Shown: positions 8,713-18,500 of the stretch, one piece after another
Numbering within the stretch: the stretch's first letter is position 1
Layout: every line of letters starts with the position of its first letter
Made by a program: the position numbers and the translations under genes
Assembly (NCBI RefSeq): GCF_001262015.1
Contig: NZ_CP012075.1
Span: 62,001-126,000 of the forward strand
Direction: 5' to 3'
DNA length: 64,000 nt
From: Prevotella fusca JCM 17724
Lineage (GTDB): Bacteria; Bacteroidota; Bacteroidia; Bacteroidales; Bacteroidaceae
Notes under the pieces: model-generated
The model's database searches: none
What the model was told of the DNA's origin: nothing
Seen by the model: the letters and a program-made list of their open reading frames with translations, nothing else

Positions 8713-9580
8713 ACCAACTGATTTACTGTTGGTTGTAAACTTGCTTTTTACACGTGTTTTTGCCTTTATCTGTAGGTGTTTTGTCCGAAATTATGTCATG
8801 ATTTTTCAAATCATTATCTACGGATTTCCAACGTATTGACATGAAGAAGTTTTCTGCGTCGGAGGTTGAAAATAAAATAGGTAGTCAAGACCGTCTTGGC
8901 TATGTTTTTTGTTTAATAAATAACTTCGGTTCTTCCGTTAGACCCATATCGGTCATTAGAGCCTAAACAGATTTTGTTTTGTTGTCGAACAGATTGCCTG
9001 TTTTTGCAACGCAGGCGTAGCGGGCTACGTCAAGTTACAAAGACAGACAAGATACCGACAAGAAACTAAAAGATGTTAGGAAACAACACAAAAGTAGGAA
9101 TTATGAACATTGTGGCCCAATGAGATTTGGATTAAAGCTATACGAAAATTGTCCACGCATTTAACGAATGAACTTTTCTTTGTTTTAAGAAGATATGTGT
9201 CGGATTTTTTTCTTGGTGAAAACCGGTAAGGTCGCACAGGTAACATCATTGGCAATCCCTGACAATGGTATTATCAACGAATGGGAATAATGGGGGAAAT
9301 GATTTGTGAGTCCAGTCTTTCTTAATCCTCTAATGATTTGGTTTATAGTGAGCACTGGATAGGATGGTATGAATGATTTGTAAGGTCAGGTCTTCATATC
9401 GTCTTTCTCTTTTCATATTGAATTTGGAAAACACACGTTTTCCATGTCTGAATTTTCCTTACAAAGTTAATAGCCAGTATTGCATGGAAATCATTGTTAA
9501 ATAAGAGAGACTTATTTGTTTGTAACTATAACTTTATCAGCAGATTATAAAGCTGCACTAATATAGGTGTGGTTACTTAG

Positions 9581-9664
9581 GCTTCAATTGAGCCTTATTT
9601 GAGCTTCAACTAAGCATCTATTGGACGTCAATTGGTGCTTAGTTGGAGTGCAATTAAGCACCAA
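9581..9664 (+). repeat. 22-bp phased array with 11-bp half steps, copy 2
   Basis: GCTT/GCCT/GCAT cores occur at 9581, 9592, 9603, 9614, 9637 and 9658. The early steps are 11 bp, half the usual module, and the last step into AAGCACC is 21 bp, as in the other copies. Confidence 0.75.
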
Positions 9665-9707
9665 TACGATTTAAGGTGTTGAATTTTTAAGACAAAACTC
9701 ATCTGAT

Positions 9708-9745
9708 AATAAAAGAATAGGGACGCACAAAACCGTGCGTCCCTA
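9708..9745 (-). terminator. Terminator of the ileS-to-dipeptidase run
   Basis: TAGGGACGCAC and GTGCGTCCCTA form an 11-bp stem (9718-9728 with 9735-9745). On the minus strand it is followed by a T-rich stretch (TCTTTTATT), 60 bases past the dipeptidase stop. Confidence 0.8.
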
Positions 9746-9804
9746 CAATTTGTCTGTATGATTCCCTGTTTGTATAGGAGGGAATGTTTTAGAATAAAGC
9801 CAGT

Positions 9805-11442
9805 TTATTGGTTAGGCATAACGAATTTATCGCCAGTCTGCTTGATCAGTTCACGCTTGAAATAATCACTGTAGCCAGGACGCTGAACACGCTCGCCAAG
9901 ACCTGTCTTTGTGCGCAGGAACTTTCCGTCCTTCTCTGGCTTGACAGCCATATCATTGAATTTCACAATCAGGTAAGTTGCCAACTGACGCCAGCGTGCA
10001 ATCATCTCGTCACTCTTCTGTACAGAGTAGTCGTTGAGATACTTCACGGCAGCTTCCTTATCGGTGGCATAGAGTGCCTGTGCCTTGGCTTCTACCTCCT
10101 TCTGTGCGGCAAAGTAAGAGTTGTCAAGAGAGTCGCGCACCTCTTTCAAGGCTGGGAAAAGCTGGGAGTAGCGTGGGTAAACCATGTTGCTGACCCAGTT
10201 GCATACCCAAAAGGCATTCTTGTCAGAGAAGGTGACAGCATCAGCACCCGGTGTGTTGAAACACTCGGCACGGCGAGTATTGCTGCAATAGATTGGCACG
10301 TAGGCAACCATATTGCCGTCATCGTTACCGAACCAGATGATTCCACCTATCTCACGTGGCAGCGATGAACGGAGCTGGGCAATGTAGGAGAAGCCTGTCT
10401 GCTGTGTTGAAATAGGACGCTCGTTGAAACATTTTTTGCCATCTACTTCAAATTTGAGTGGAGTGGGGCGGTAAGGTGAGTTCCAGATACCCTGTGCAAT
10501 GTCCTGATCGAGTGACAGCGGAGTACCTTCATAGTGGTCACGCATGCAATCTTCCATCTTGGCAACATCAAGTTTCGTGTCTGGTACAATCCAAAGCGGC
10601 ATGTCCTCAGCATTAGGGTCTTTACCCAATGCCCATGGTAACCAGCGTGACATATCCTTGAAGTGATTGAAATAACTCCATACACGAGCTTCACACCAGC
10701 GTCGACCACCGAAGTCGGGTGCAGCGTATGTCATTTTCCAGTTGAATTCCTTGTCTTTTCCGGTGAACCATCCCTTAGAACGTGCAAAGCTGATACAGTT
10801 CTTGGATGTGATAACCTCTGTGTCATAAGTTGAGAACTGTCCGATGCGGCTCTGGTTGGCATGGGCAGAAATCATTCCGTCTGGGATGCGTACGGCAACC
10901 CATACAACCTTCTGTTTCTTGTCGCCTCCACAGCCCTGCATTTCAAGCAGCCATACCTCATTAGGGTCGGCAATGGTGAAAGTCTCACCACCAGAGTTAT
11001 AGCCGTAGGTTTCAACAAGTGAGGTCATTACCTTGATAGCCTCACGGGCGGTCTTGCTACGCTGCAGTCCGAGATACATCAGTGAACCGTAGTCGATGAT
11101 ACCCGCCTTGTCAACCATTTCTTCACGACCGCCGTAGGTTGTTTCACCAATACTTACCTGATACTCGTTGATGTTGCCAATCACATTGTATGTTACTGCA
11201 GCCTCTGGGATAAAGCCATGGCTCTCATGCGTGTCATAATCAATTATCTCACGTCGGTCGCTTTTTGCGTGTGTTCCGGCAGGATAATGGCACAGGTTAG
11301 TAAACAGGCCGTAATCATCAGCGGTATAAGTCACGAGGACGGAACCGTCCTTTGTAGCTCCCTTTGTGGCAATGAAGTTGGTACACGCATTGGCATACGT
11401 AATCATTGTCAGGAAGAACAGTGTTGCAAATGATTTTTTCAT
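9805..11442 (-). CDS. Secreted C69-family dipeptidase
   Basis: C69 peptidases are N-terminal nucleophile hydrolases that cleave dipeptides. The 545-residue product has a signal peptide (MKKSFATLFFLTMITYANA) ending exactly before Cys20, which starts the mature CTNFIATKGATKDGS and is the expected catalytic nucleophile. Further family marks are YGGREEM, the AREAIKVMTSLVETYGY helix, GETFTIADPNEVWLLEM and SHGFIPEAAVTYNVIGNINE. ATG 11442 gives the better signal peptide than ATG 11451. It lies 17 bases after the M23 peptidase stop and is the last gene of the run. Confidence 0.92.
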   Translation of the reverse strand: MKKSFATLFFLTMITYANACTNFIATKGATKDGSVLVTYTADDYGLFTNLCHYPAGTHAKSDRREIIDYDTHESHGFIPEAAVTYNVIGNINEYQVSIGETTYGGREEMVDKAGIIDYGSLMYLGLQRSKTAREAIKVMTSLVETYGYNSGGETFTIADPNEVWLLEMQGCGGDKKQKVVWVAVRIPDGMISAHANQSRIGQFSTYDTEVITSKNCISFARSKGWFTGKDKEFNWKMTYAAPDFGGRRWCEARVWSYFNHFKDMSRWLPWALGKDPNAEDMPLWIVPDTKLDVAKMEDCMRDHYEGTPLSLDQDIAQGIWNSPYRPTPLKFEVDGKKCFNERPISTQQTGFSYIAQLRSSLPREIGGIIWFGNDDGNMVAYVPIYCSNTRRAECFNTPGADAVTFSDKNAFWVCNWVSNMVYPRYSQLFPALKEVRDSLDNSYFAAQKEVEAKAQALYATDKEAAVKYLNDYSVQKSDEMIARWRQLATYLIVKFNDMAVKPEKDGKFLRTKTGLGERVQRPGYSDYFKRELIKQTGDKFVMPNQ

Positions 11443-11459
11443 AATCTGCAATTTAATTG

Positions 11460-13097
11460 TTAATACTTTATTTTAGTCAGATATTCTTGTTTGTTGTTGC
11501 GGTTGTCTGTTGCAATGACTTTCAACGTCCGTTCCTTGCCGGTAGGACGTATTGGTGTGTCGGCGAGGTTGCAGAAGAATACTTCCTTATTCTTTCCGAA
11601 CTTCAACAGGATGAATTTTCCGTCCAGATAAGCCTTGTATTCTTTCAAGCCACTTTCTGTATCCGTTATCTTGAAGATAAGGCTGCGTGGATTGAGGCTC
11701 GTTTCTGTAATTGTTGGTGAGGTCTCGTCGGAGGCAATGAAATATACGCATGCCAGCTCACGTATCAGTCCCGTAACCCATCCGTCAGCATACGTTCCAC
11801 CGCAATAGGCTGCTGGCGTATCTGCATTCATGCTGGAACGCATGGCAATGTACAGTTTCTCGGGATTGCGTATCTTACCTGTTGGCTTGATGCTTAGCTG
11901 GGCATAGTTGAACAAAGGCAAGGCTGCTTTGGAGAAGCTATAGCACTTTGACAGTGAATTTCCCGTAAAGCCGTGCTGTAGCTGTAGCCAGCTGTTCTTT
12001 GCAAGTAAACCTTTCGGAATATTCAGCCGTACTCCGTCAGCTTCAAACTGGTTCTCTTTGGCATAATAGAGTGGGGTGGCTCCTTCCGGATGGGATGGCT
12101 TCGGGATGGCTTCAGGCTCTCCACGTACGGTGAACTCCTTCACTGTCTGATTGCCAAAGATGTCGCTCAGTACGTATCGCAGGCGGTAATCGCGTCGCTG
12201 GTTGAAGTTGATGATACCCTTATTAGTCCCTGTCCGAAAGATTGGAATAGTATTGCCGGGCTCGATATATGACTTCATAAACCAGATTCTCGTTGAGAGG
12301 AAGTGGTCATAGTCACCCCACGAGTTTACCATTCTGTGGCAACTTGTTGGGAAATTGTCCACATCCGAAGCGAAAACAAGTTTGCTATCACAATAGAGTT
12401 TCGTATATCTTATACCATAATTATTATATACGGAGTCCATGTGGTCGTTGGCTCTCACGCCAAAGCCCACCTTTCCCCATGCGTGGAAATATCCTTTGTC
12501 AAAGGTAAAGATACGTGACTCAGAAGTATGCTGGAAGACACCCTCGCCCGGTTGAGGATAGGACTTGAAGGCATAGACTGCTGGGGCTGTCCTGTCCTTT
12601 ATGATAGACTTGAGGAAATTGAGAGGGTCACAGAGATTGTTATCCTTGGTCTTGTGCATCTCCAAATGGATATGTGGACCTTGGGATGAGCCCGTATTAC
12701 CACTAAGTGCAATGAATTGTCCTTTCTTTACAGGGAATTCTCCCGGTCGAAATTTAATGTCACAGGCAAATTGCTGGTGCTGATATTGCCATTTCCGCAC
12801 GGCAGCTTCAATCTGCGGAGAGAAGCGGTTGAGATGTAGATAATAGCTGGTGTATCCATTGGGATGCGTGACCAAGAGAGCATGTCCATAGCCGTATTTC
12901 TCAATGACAGCCCCCGAAATGTAGCCGTCGGCAATGGAATAGACTCCAAGATTTTCTTCACGCTCAGTCTTGATGTCAATACCTCCATGGATGTGGTTGG
13001 GTCGGGGCTCGCCAAAGTTGCCCGCCAGTTGCACAGGAACGTGGACTGGTGAACCGAAAGGTAGTACGGATAATAAAATATTCAACAACAAACTCAT
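11460..13097 (-). CDS. M23 (LytM-like) metallopeptidase
   Basis: M23 enzymes cut peptide cross-bridges in the cell wall. The 545-residue product has a short N-terminal hydrophobic segment, then an M23 domain with HIHGGIDI (H37 and D41 as zinc ligands) and HIHLEMH supplying the second histidine pair. About 350 further residues of beta-rich sequence follow, likely partner- or wall-binding. GSSQGPHIHLEM and YGHALLVTHPNGYTSYYLHL are standard M23 context. It lies 64 bases after the small protein and is followed by the C69 dipeptidase, which could process released peptides. Confidence 0.9.
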   Translation of the reverse strand: MSLLLNILLSVLPFGSPVHVPVQLAGNFGEPRPNHIHGGIDIKTEREENLGVYSIADGYISGAVIEKYGYGHALLVTHPNGYTSYYLHLNRFSPQIEAAVRKWQYQHQQFACDIKFRPGEFPVKKGQFIALSGNTGSSQGPHIHLEMHKTKDNNLCDPLNFLKSIIKDRTAPAVYAFKSYPQPGEGVFQHTSESRIFTFDKGYFHAWGKVGFGVRANDHMDSVYNNYGIRYTKLYCDSKLVFASDVDNFPTSCHRMVNSWGDYDHFLSTRIWFMKSYIEPGNTIPIFRTGTNKGIINFNQRRDYRLRYVLSDIFGNQTVKEFTVRGEPEAIPKPSHPEGATPLYYAKENQFEADGVRLNIPKGLLAKNSWLQLQHGFTGNSLSKCYSFSKAALPLFNYAQLSIKPTGKIRNPEKLYIAMRSSMNADTPAAYCGGTYADGWVTGLIRELACVYFIASDETSPTITETSLNPRSLIFKITDTESGLKEYKAYLDGKFILLKFGKNKEVFFCNLADTPIRPTGKERTLKVIATDNRNNKQEYLTKIKY

Positions 13098-13161
13098 TGG
13101 CTATCAGATTCTTTCTTTTAAATATGTATGTCTTTTGCTTGCCTTGAAGGTGGCACCAGAA

Positions 13162-13392
13162 TCATGTCAGTAGCTTATCGTCTTTGTAGGCTCTGGGCTT
13201 ACCATTGTCGTCAAGACGTATGGTAATCATCCCTATAGTCCATTCTGTCATGGGCTCTTCATCAGTGAATGGGTAGGTGTCGAGGACAATACCGTCCTCA
13301 ATGACAACTATTCCTTGTTCTATTATTCCTTCAGGCGTTTCAATGATGTTGGCTCCGATACGTCTTATAGGCATCTTGCTGTCATTCGTCAT
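13162..13392 (-). CDS. Small conserved-looking protein, unknown function
   Basis: This 76-residue protein has no signal peptide and no membrane segment. Its ATG overlaps the end of the DUF4296 gene by 11 bases, strong evidence of translation within the run. Residues 8-40 (MPIRRIGANIIETPEGIIEQ, then IVVIEDGIVLDTYPF) look like the small beta-sandwich that opens metal-dependent amidohydrolases, but no metal-binding barrel follows. It may be a stand-alone relic or a small accessory protein. Function unknown. Confidence 0.65.
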   Translation of the reverse strand: MTNDSKMPIRRIGANIIETPEGIIEQGIVVIEDGIVLDTYPFTDEEPMTEWTIGMITIRLDDNGKPRAYKDDKLLT

Positions 13393-14338
13393 TTCTGGGG
13401 CTGTCAGGTATTCCCCGTTCCCTCATGGCATCAGCAGGTGTTCTTGTCTGCGGGTCTGCCGGCTGGTCAGGAACAGCTTGCGGGTTGACAGGGTCGCCGC
13501 CAATCGTACGGATTGGGTCGGAGTTCTTTAGAGAATCGGATGCCTGGACAGATGCTTGGCGTCGGATGTGCATGCGGACAAGATGAATGTTACTCAGAGT
13601 AAGCATCTTGAAGGTTGTCGTAGACTGTTGTCCTTTCAGCATGAGGAAATAGCCACGGATGTTCTTGATGCGCAGTGAATCCCCTGCATCAATCGTCATT
13701 GTCTGATGTGAGTCGGACGTGATGTGCTGGTATTGTGTGATGGTACTGTCATTTGAATAGGTAACAGCCATTACGATAACAGCATCACGCATACCATCTT
13801 GTATGATGAACTGTGAGTCGAAACTCAAGAGAAGGCGGTCGCCTTTGTGAAAGGATGAGTCTGCTTTTATCTCAAAGGTCTCACGGTCGACAGGAGCGTA
13901 TGGTGAAAGTATCAATGAGCGACTGCCTCGCCAGATGTCAGTGGTATCTCCCTTTGAAGCGATGTCACCGTATTGAGCCAGTTCAGTCTCTGATGCACCT
14001 TGTGAACGAGCCTCGTTCTCAAGGCGTTTGCTGAGGTCAATATAGATGTCGTGTAGCTTTTCTGTATGCCGCATATAGTATTGAAGCGACTTGTCGAACT
14101 TCTCTTCCGACACGTCATGTTTCTTCATTACAGCGAGCTTGAATGCTTTTTGTCTGACATCTGTATAGCCGTCACGGTTTGCCATTGCCATTGCCAGATG
14201 GTAGTCATAGAGTATATCTTCCATCTCTGAAGGCTGGATATACTCTGATGGGATTGAAGGTTTACAGCTTACAGCAAAGACTGCAAGCAGAAACCAGCAA
14301 AGAGCGGTGTATGAGCGAATAAGATGTTTATTTCTCAT
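13382..14338 (-). CDS. DUF4296 lipoprotein
   Basis: The 318-residue product starts MRNKHLIRSYTALCWFLLAV and has a lipobox-like AVSC, then a DUF4296 domain (about 30-120: MEDILYDYHLAMAMANRDGY, QKAFKLAVMKKHDVSEEKFD, DKSLQYYMRH). Residues 120-260 look beta-rich and the tail is Pro/Asp-rich and probably disordered. DUF4296 genes are characteristically next to lspA in Bacteroidota. Its start overlaps lspA by 11 bases. Its exact role is not known; it would itself be an LspA substrate. Confidence 0.85.
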   Translation of the reverse strand: MRNKHLIRSYTALCWFLLAVFAVSCKPSIPSEYIQPSEMEDILYDYHLAMAMANRDGYTDVRQKAFKLAVMKKHDVSEEKFDKSLQYYMRHTEKLHDIYIDLSKRLENEARSQGASETELAQYGDIASKGDTTDIWRGSRSLILSPYAPVDRETFEIKADSSFHKGDRLLLSFDSQFIIQDGMRDAVIVMAVTYSNDSTITQYQHITSDSHQTMTIDAGDSLRIKNIRGYFLMLKGQQSTTTFKMLTLSNIHLVRMHIRRQASVQASDSLKNSDPIRTIGGDPVNPQAVPDQPADPQTRTPADAMRERGIPDSPRNDE

Positions 14339-15023
14339 TGTCTACTTTCTGACTATCAGCTATATTTTCGTTGCCAATGACTTGTTTGTCTTTGGCAGGC
14401 ACCCAGCCGTTGAAGTCCTTGCGGAAAGCAAGGATGATGGTGATGACACCCACGGAAATGCAGGAGTCTGCAAAGTTGAATACAGGTGAAAAGAAGATGA
14501 ATGACTCGCCACCCCATAGTGGGAACCAGTCGGGGAAAGTACCGTGGAAAAGTGGGAAATAGAACATGTCAACCACCTTACCCATCAGCATAGGTGCATA
14601 GCCCTCACCCCAAGAGACGAGTGTTGCAGGTGTGGCACCTTCTATGTAATAAGGTGTAGATGCCGTGAAGAGCTGGCCATAGAAGAGTGAATCGAAGATG
14701 TTGCCGGCTGCACCGGCTGTTATCATCGACAATACAACAATGTACCCCATCCTTGCTCCTTGTTTGATACGGTTGGATATGTACCATATAAGGAAGCCAA
14801 TGGCTATGATTCGGAATATACTGAGGAAGAGCTTGCTCCCTAATTCCATCCCCCATGCCATACCATTGTTCTCGACAAATTCTATCTGGAACCAGTCGAA
14901 GATATGGATTGACTCACCTAAATTCATGTTAAGTTTGACAGCTACCTTGATAATCTGGTCAATTACGATTAATAGTATAACCAACAAGGTGGCTGTCAAA
15001 CTTTGTTTTTTCTTTTTACTCAT
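14328..15023 (-). CDS. lspA: Lipoprotein signal peptidase LspA
   Basis: LspA removes signal peptides from diacylated prolipoproteins in the inner membrane. The 231-residue product has four hydrophobic segments and the family motifs DQIIK, ENNGMAWGM, AGAAGNIFDS and FNFADS; the aspartates in the last two are the catalytic pair. The usual GNxxDR reads GNIFDS here. The protein is longer than E. coli LspA (about 164 residues), with a periplasmic insertion near 125-165, common in Bacteroidota. TGATG couples its start to the dksA-like stop. Confidence 0.95.
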   Translation of the reverse strand: MSKKKKQSLTATLLVILLIVIDQIIKVAVKLNMNLGESIHIFDWFQIEFVENNGMAWGMELGSKLFLSIFRIIAIGFLIWYISNRIKQGARMGYIVVLSMITAGAAGNIFDSLFYGQLFTASTPYYIEGATPATLVSWGEGYAPMLMGKVVDMFYFPLFHGTFPDWFPLWGGESFIFFSPVFNFADSCISVGVITIILAFRKDFNGWVPAKDKQVIGNENIADSQKVDNEK

Positions 15024-15406
15024 CAGTGATTTTTATTTGCCATCTTTGATGCTACGCTCAGTGTTGCATGAGGTACCACACGTAGACGCTCCTTGGGAAT
15101 CAGCTCTCCTGTGATACGATCAATGCCATAGGTCTTGTTGTTGATTCTGATGAGCGCAGCCTGCAGTGCCTGGATAAACTTCTGCTGGCGTTGCGCCATC
15201 TGTACCAATTCCTCCTTAGTCTGATTAGAACTGCCTTCTTCCAGAGCTTTATACGTTGGTGATGTGTCGTTTACATCATTCGTATTCTTATTCATCAGGA
15301 TTTTCATTGTCTCGTCGTAGTCAGACTTTGCAATAGCTAACTTGTCATTTACTATCGAGCGGAACTCCTCGAGCTCCTCATCGGTATAACGCTTTTTAGT
15401 TTCCAT
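15023..15406 (-). CDS. DksA/TraR-family protein without zinc cysteines
   Basis: DksA binds in the RNA polymerase secondary channel and works with ppGpp. The 127-residue protein has the coiled-coil part (about 5-95) and the C-terminal segment TYGIDRITGELIPKERLRVV PHATLS that matches the zinc-finger region of the family. All four cysteine positions of the classical C4 finger are replaced; the whole protein has no Cys. It sits between ileS and lspA, the usual Bacteroidota position. It could still bind polymerase without zinc, as some DksA paralogs do. Confidence 0.85.
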   Translation of the reverse strand: METKKRYTDEELEEFRSIVNDKLAIAKSDYDETMKILMNKNTNDVNDTSPTYKALEEGSSNQTKEELVQMAQRQQKFIQALQAALIRINNKTYGIDRITGELIPKERLRVVPHATLSVASKMANKNH

Positions 15407-15469
15407 AAGGTAAAAATTGAATTAGGTTATGAAAGTAATCTGTAATATTATAGAAGTTGTTGAAAGCCC

Positions 15470-15537
15470 GATTATAGGGACGTGTGGTTAATACATCCAC
15501 TATAATCTTGGCTTATGGGCGCACGGTATGTGCGCCC
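15470..15537 (-). promoter_or_regulatory. Two hairpins in the ileS/dksA-like spacer
   Basis: GATTATAG/CTATAATC (15470-15477 with 15500-15507) and GGGCGCAC/GTGCGCCC (15517-15524 with 15530-15537) can form two stems in the 143-base spacer. No T-run follows on the minus strand, so they may act in processing or partial attenuation. Confidence 0.4.
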
Positions 15538-15549
15538 CAACCCTTTTTA

Positions 15550-18500
15550 TCAGTCTTTTTTAATATCAATATGGAGCCTGAATTCATCAAACTCAACATC
15601 AGTACCATTGTTCTCTTCGAGTGTGATATTGTTGGCAAGAACCTGTGTCTTAATTAGTTCACCGAATGATTCTACTGCTGCTTTTGCCTCAGCATTAGGC
15701 TCAATGACAACAGAGATGCGGTCGGTTATCTCAAGACCAGTTTCCTTGCGAAGATTCTGTATACGGTTAATCAACTCACGTGCCATACCTTCACGACGGA
15801 GTTCTTCAGTCAGTTCAACCTCAAGGGCTACCGTCAGGTTACCCTCGTTGCTTACCAACCAGCCTGGGATATCCTCAGAGATAATCTCAACATCTGCAGC
15901 CTCTACCTTGATTGGCTGACCTTCCAGCTCGAAGTTGAATTCTCCTGCAGCCTCCAAAGCTGCAATCTCATCCTGTGAAAGTGCATCCATACGGGCTGCA
16001 ACCAGCTTCATCAGCTTACCGAACTTCTTACCCATGACACGGAAGTTACACTTCACCTTCTTAACAAGGATGCCCTGACCTTCAACGAAAGTAAGGTCCT
16101 TAACGTTCACCTCATGCTTGATAAGGTCAGCTACAGCCTCGATGTGCTTCTTTTGAGTTGCATCAATAGCCGGAACCATAATCTGTGCCAATGGCTGGCG
16201 AACCTTGATGTTCACCTTACGACGCAGGGCGAGAACCATAGAAGTAATGCGCTGTGCCATATCCATACGTGCCTCAAGGTCAGCATCAACGACTGACTCA
16301 TCAGCTACTGACCAGCGATCCAAGTGGATGCTCTCTGAGTCACCACCTAAGTCTTTATAGAGCTGATCAGCATAGAATGGTGCGAACGGAGCCAACAGAC
16401 GTGCAACTGTTATCAGACAGGTGTACAATGTGTCGTAAGCACTCTTCTTGTCAGCACTCATTTCCTTACCCCAGAAACGTTTACGGTTCAGCCGAACATA
16501 CCAGTTGCTGAGGTCGTTATTAACGAATGAGTCAATAAGACGACCAGCACGTGTCGGGTCAAAGTTCTCCAACTCAGCTGTGACACCTTTTATAAGAGAG
16601 TTGAGCTTGGAGATAATCCAACGGTCAATCTCCGGTGCATCAGCCTTCACAGCCTCGCATGTCGTAGCATCATAGCCATCAACATTCGCATAGAGTGCAA
16701 AGAAGCTATATGTATTATATAAGGTACCGAAGAACTTACGGCGACACTCGTCAACACCTTCCGGATCGAACTTCAAGTTGTCCCATGGTTCGCTGTTCGT
16801 CATCATATAGAAACGCACAGGGTCAGCACCATACTTGTTCATCATCTCGAATGGGTCGGTAACATTGCCTACATGCTTACTCATCTTGTTACCCTTGGCA
16901 TCAAGCACAAGACCCGTTGAAATCACGTTTTTAAAGGCAACAGAGTCGAATACCATCGTCGCGATAGCATGGAGTGTAAAGAACCAACCACGTGTCTGGT
17001 CAACACCCTCGTTAATGAAGTCGGCAGGGAAGAATGCTGGTGGTACAGCTATACCCTCATAGCATGAGTGTACCAGCTGGTCACGGTATTCAGCTTCGCT
17101 CTTGCCTGTAGCCTTCAACCCTTCTGCATTGATTTCACCTTCAAATGGATAGTGAAGCTGGGCGTATGGCATAGAACCACTGTCGAACCAAACGTCAATA
17201 AGGTCTGACTCACGGCGCATAGCCTTTCCTTCATCGTTTACAAGGACAATATCATCAACGTAAGGACGGTGAAGGTCAATCTTGTCATAATTCTCTTGGC
17301 TGAAGTCGCCCACCACGAAGCCTGCTTCCTTCAGTGGGTTCTTGTCCATGACACCAGCAGCTACAGATTTCTCTATCTCGTTGTAGAGTTCCTCCACAGA
17401 GCCGATGCACTTCTCACCACGGTTCTCGTCACGCCAGATTGGCAATGGAGTTCCCCAGAAACGTGAACGGCTGAGGTTCCAGTCATTCAAGTTTTCAAGC
17501 CAGTTGCCGAAGCGGCCTGTACCTGTTGATTCCGGCTGCCAACGGATTGTCTTGTTCAACTTAACCATACGTTCCTTCTTGGCAGTGTCCTTGATGAACC
17601 AGCTGTCGAGAGGATAGTAAAGGATTGGCTTGTCCGTACGCCAGCAATGCGGATAGTTATGTACGTGTTTCTGAATATTGAAAGCCGTACCTTCCTGCTT
17701 CATCTCCATACAGAGGATGATATTCAGGTCTTCTGCCTTCTCAGATGCCTTCTTGTCCCATACGCCGTCTGGGTTGAAGCGTGGGTCGTATGAGTTCTTT
17801 ACATAGTCGCCTGCGTGATGACCGTATGCCTTTTCGTTTACACAAGCCTTAACGAAGTTCCGGTCTAACTCTTCGATAGTATAGTACTTACCTTGGAGGT
17901 CAACCATTGGACGGGTCTGTCCCTTCTTTGAAATCAGGTAAAGTGCAGGGATGTTTGCATCCTTTGCCACCTTAGCATCGTCAGCACCGAAGGTAGGAGC
18001 AATATGTACGATACCCGTACCGTCATCTGTTGTTACATAGTCGCCAAGGATGATACGGAAAGCCTCGCTCTCCATCTCAACAAACTTGTCACGACCATCT
18101 TCGCTTGCAAACACCTTCTCCGGATGAGCTGCAGCATAGTCATTCACAAACTTTGGTGCAAAGGCACCAGTCTGTTCAACTGGTTTTACCCAAGGCATGA
18201 GCTGCTGATAGTGCAGTCCTTCAAGCTCTGTACCCATCACGCGCCCGACGATACGGTAAGGAACATACTTGTCGCCACGTACATATTCAGGCAGTTCTCC
18301 GCCGTCGGTAATCTCACCCTCTGACTTGAGGTAAGCAGCTACACGGCTGGCTGCCATTACGAGAGTGGTTTTCTCTTCGTCATACGGATTGTAAGTCTCA
18401 ATGACAACATACTCAATCTTCGGACCAACACAGAGTGCAACGTTTGAAGGCAGTGTCCACGGTGTGGTTGTCCATGCAACGAAGCAAGGCTTACCCCATG

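Larger units (their letters stand above)
8362..9707. other. 1.4-kb gap, repeat-rich, no gene seen
   Basis: No convincing open frame occurs between two converging transcription units. The gap holds two arrays of the 22-bp family (8601-8712 and 9581-9664). The flank after the first array (to about 8880) resembles the flank of the 38.6-kb copy. A short motif TCCACGCATTTAACGAATGA at about 9152-9171 recurs near 25266 and 38899. Confidence 0.75.
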
